Below are positions 6,089 through 6,089 of a stretch of DNA of 6,089 nt, piece by piece. Where the stretch lies: assembly GCA_947259675.1 (NCBI GenBank), contig CAMYNE010000370.1, positions 1 to 6,089 of the forward strand, read 5' to 3'. The DNA comes from an uncultured Pirellulaceae bacterium. GTDB lineage: Bacteria; Planctomycetota; Planctomycetia; Pirellulales; Pirellulaceae. The translations under genes were made by a program, and so were the position numbers. The first letter of the stretch is position 1; the number at the start of each line of letters is the position of its first letter. Under the pieces are notes generated by a model, which was given only the letters and a program-made list of their open reading frames with translations, made no database searches and was not told where the DNA came from.

Positions 6089-6089
6089 A

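Overview
The window looks like part of a chromosome from a Planctomycetota bacterium, probably of the Pirellula/Rhodopirellula type. This is inferred from the protein families, not from a marker gene. The clues are a freestanding protein with two AP2-like domains, an OleA-like thiolase, a small two-helix membrane protein with a C-terminal domain of a kind I associate with planctomycetes, a polyprenyl-phosphate-type GT2 glycosyltransferase, scattered single genes on both strands, and weak or absent Shine-Dalgarno sequences at most starts. There is no rRNA, tRNA, CRISPR array, transposase or phage module in the window.

Layout, left to right. 1-924 (minus): a GT2 glycosyltransferase whose 3' end runs off the window. 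925-1366: a noncoding stretch holding a 19-bp tandem duplication and a probable terminator for the next gene. 1367-1843 (minus): a 158-residue protein with two AP2-like DNA-binding domains. 1987-2662 (minus): a small membrane protein split by a +1 frameshift at a TTT-C site. 2663-2920: noncoding, ending in a clear -10 box and a strong ribosome-binding site. 2921-3370 (plus): a 149-residue protein of unknown family, followed by a near-perfect hairpin terminator that can serve both strands. 3459-4454 (minus): a dihydroorotate-dehydrogenase-like flavoprotein lacking the usual catalytic loop. 4642-4851 (plus): a 69-residue S4-type RNA-binding protein. 4988-6088 (minus): an OleA-like thiolase interrupted by an in-frame amber codon; its 5' end lies outside the window.

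The genes do not form an evident operon or pathway. Most are single transcription units arranged divergently or convergently. The two most notable signals are the two coding disruptions. One is a +1 shift at UUU-CGA, where the peptidyl-tRNA could re-pair perfectly on UUC. The other is a TAG in a thiolase that keeps all its active-site residues. Either could be biology (programmed recoding or recent gene decay) or consensus error, and the sequence alone cannot decide. I see no convincing new multi-gene system. The best candidates for undescribed biology are the frameshifted membrane protein, the orphan 149-residue gene and the AP2-like protein.
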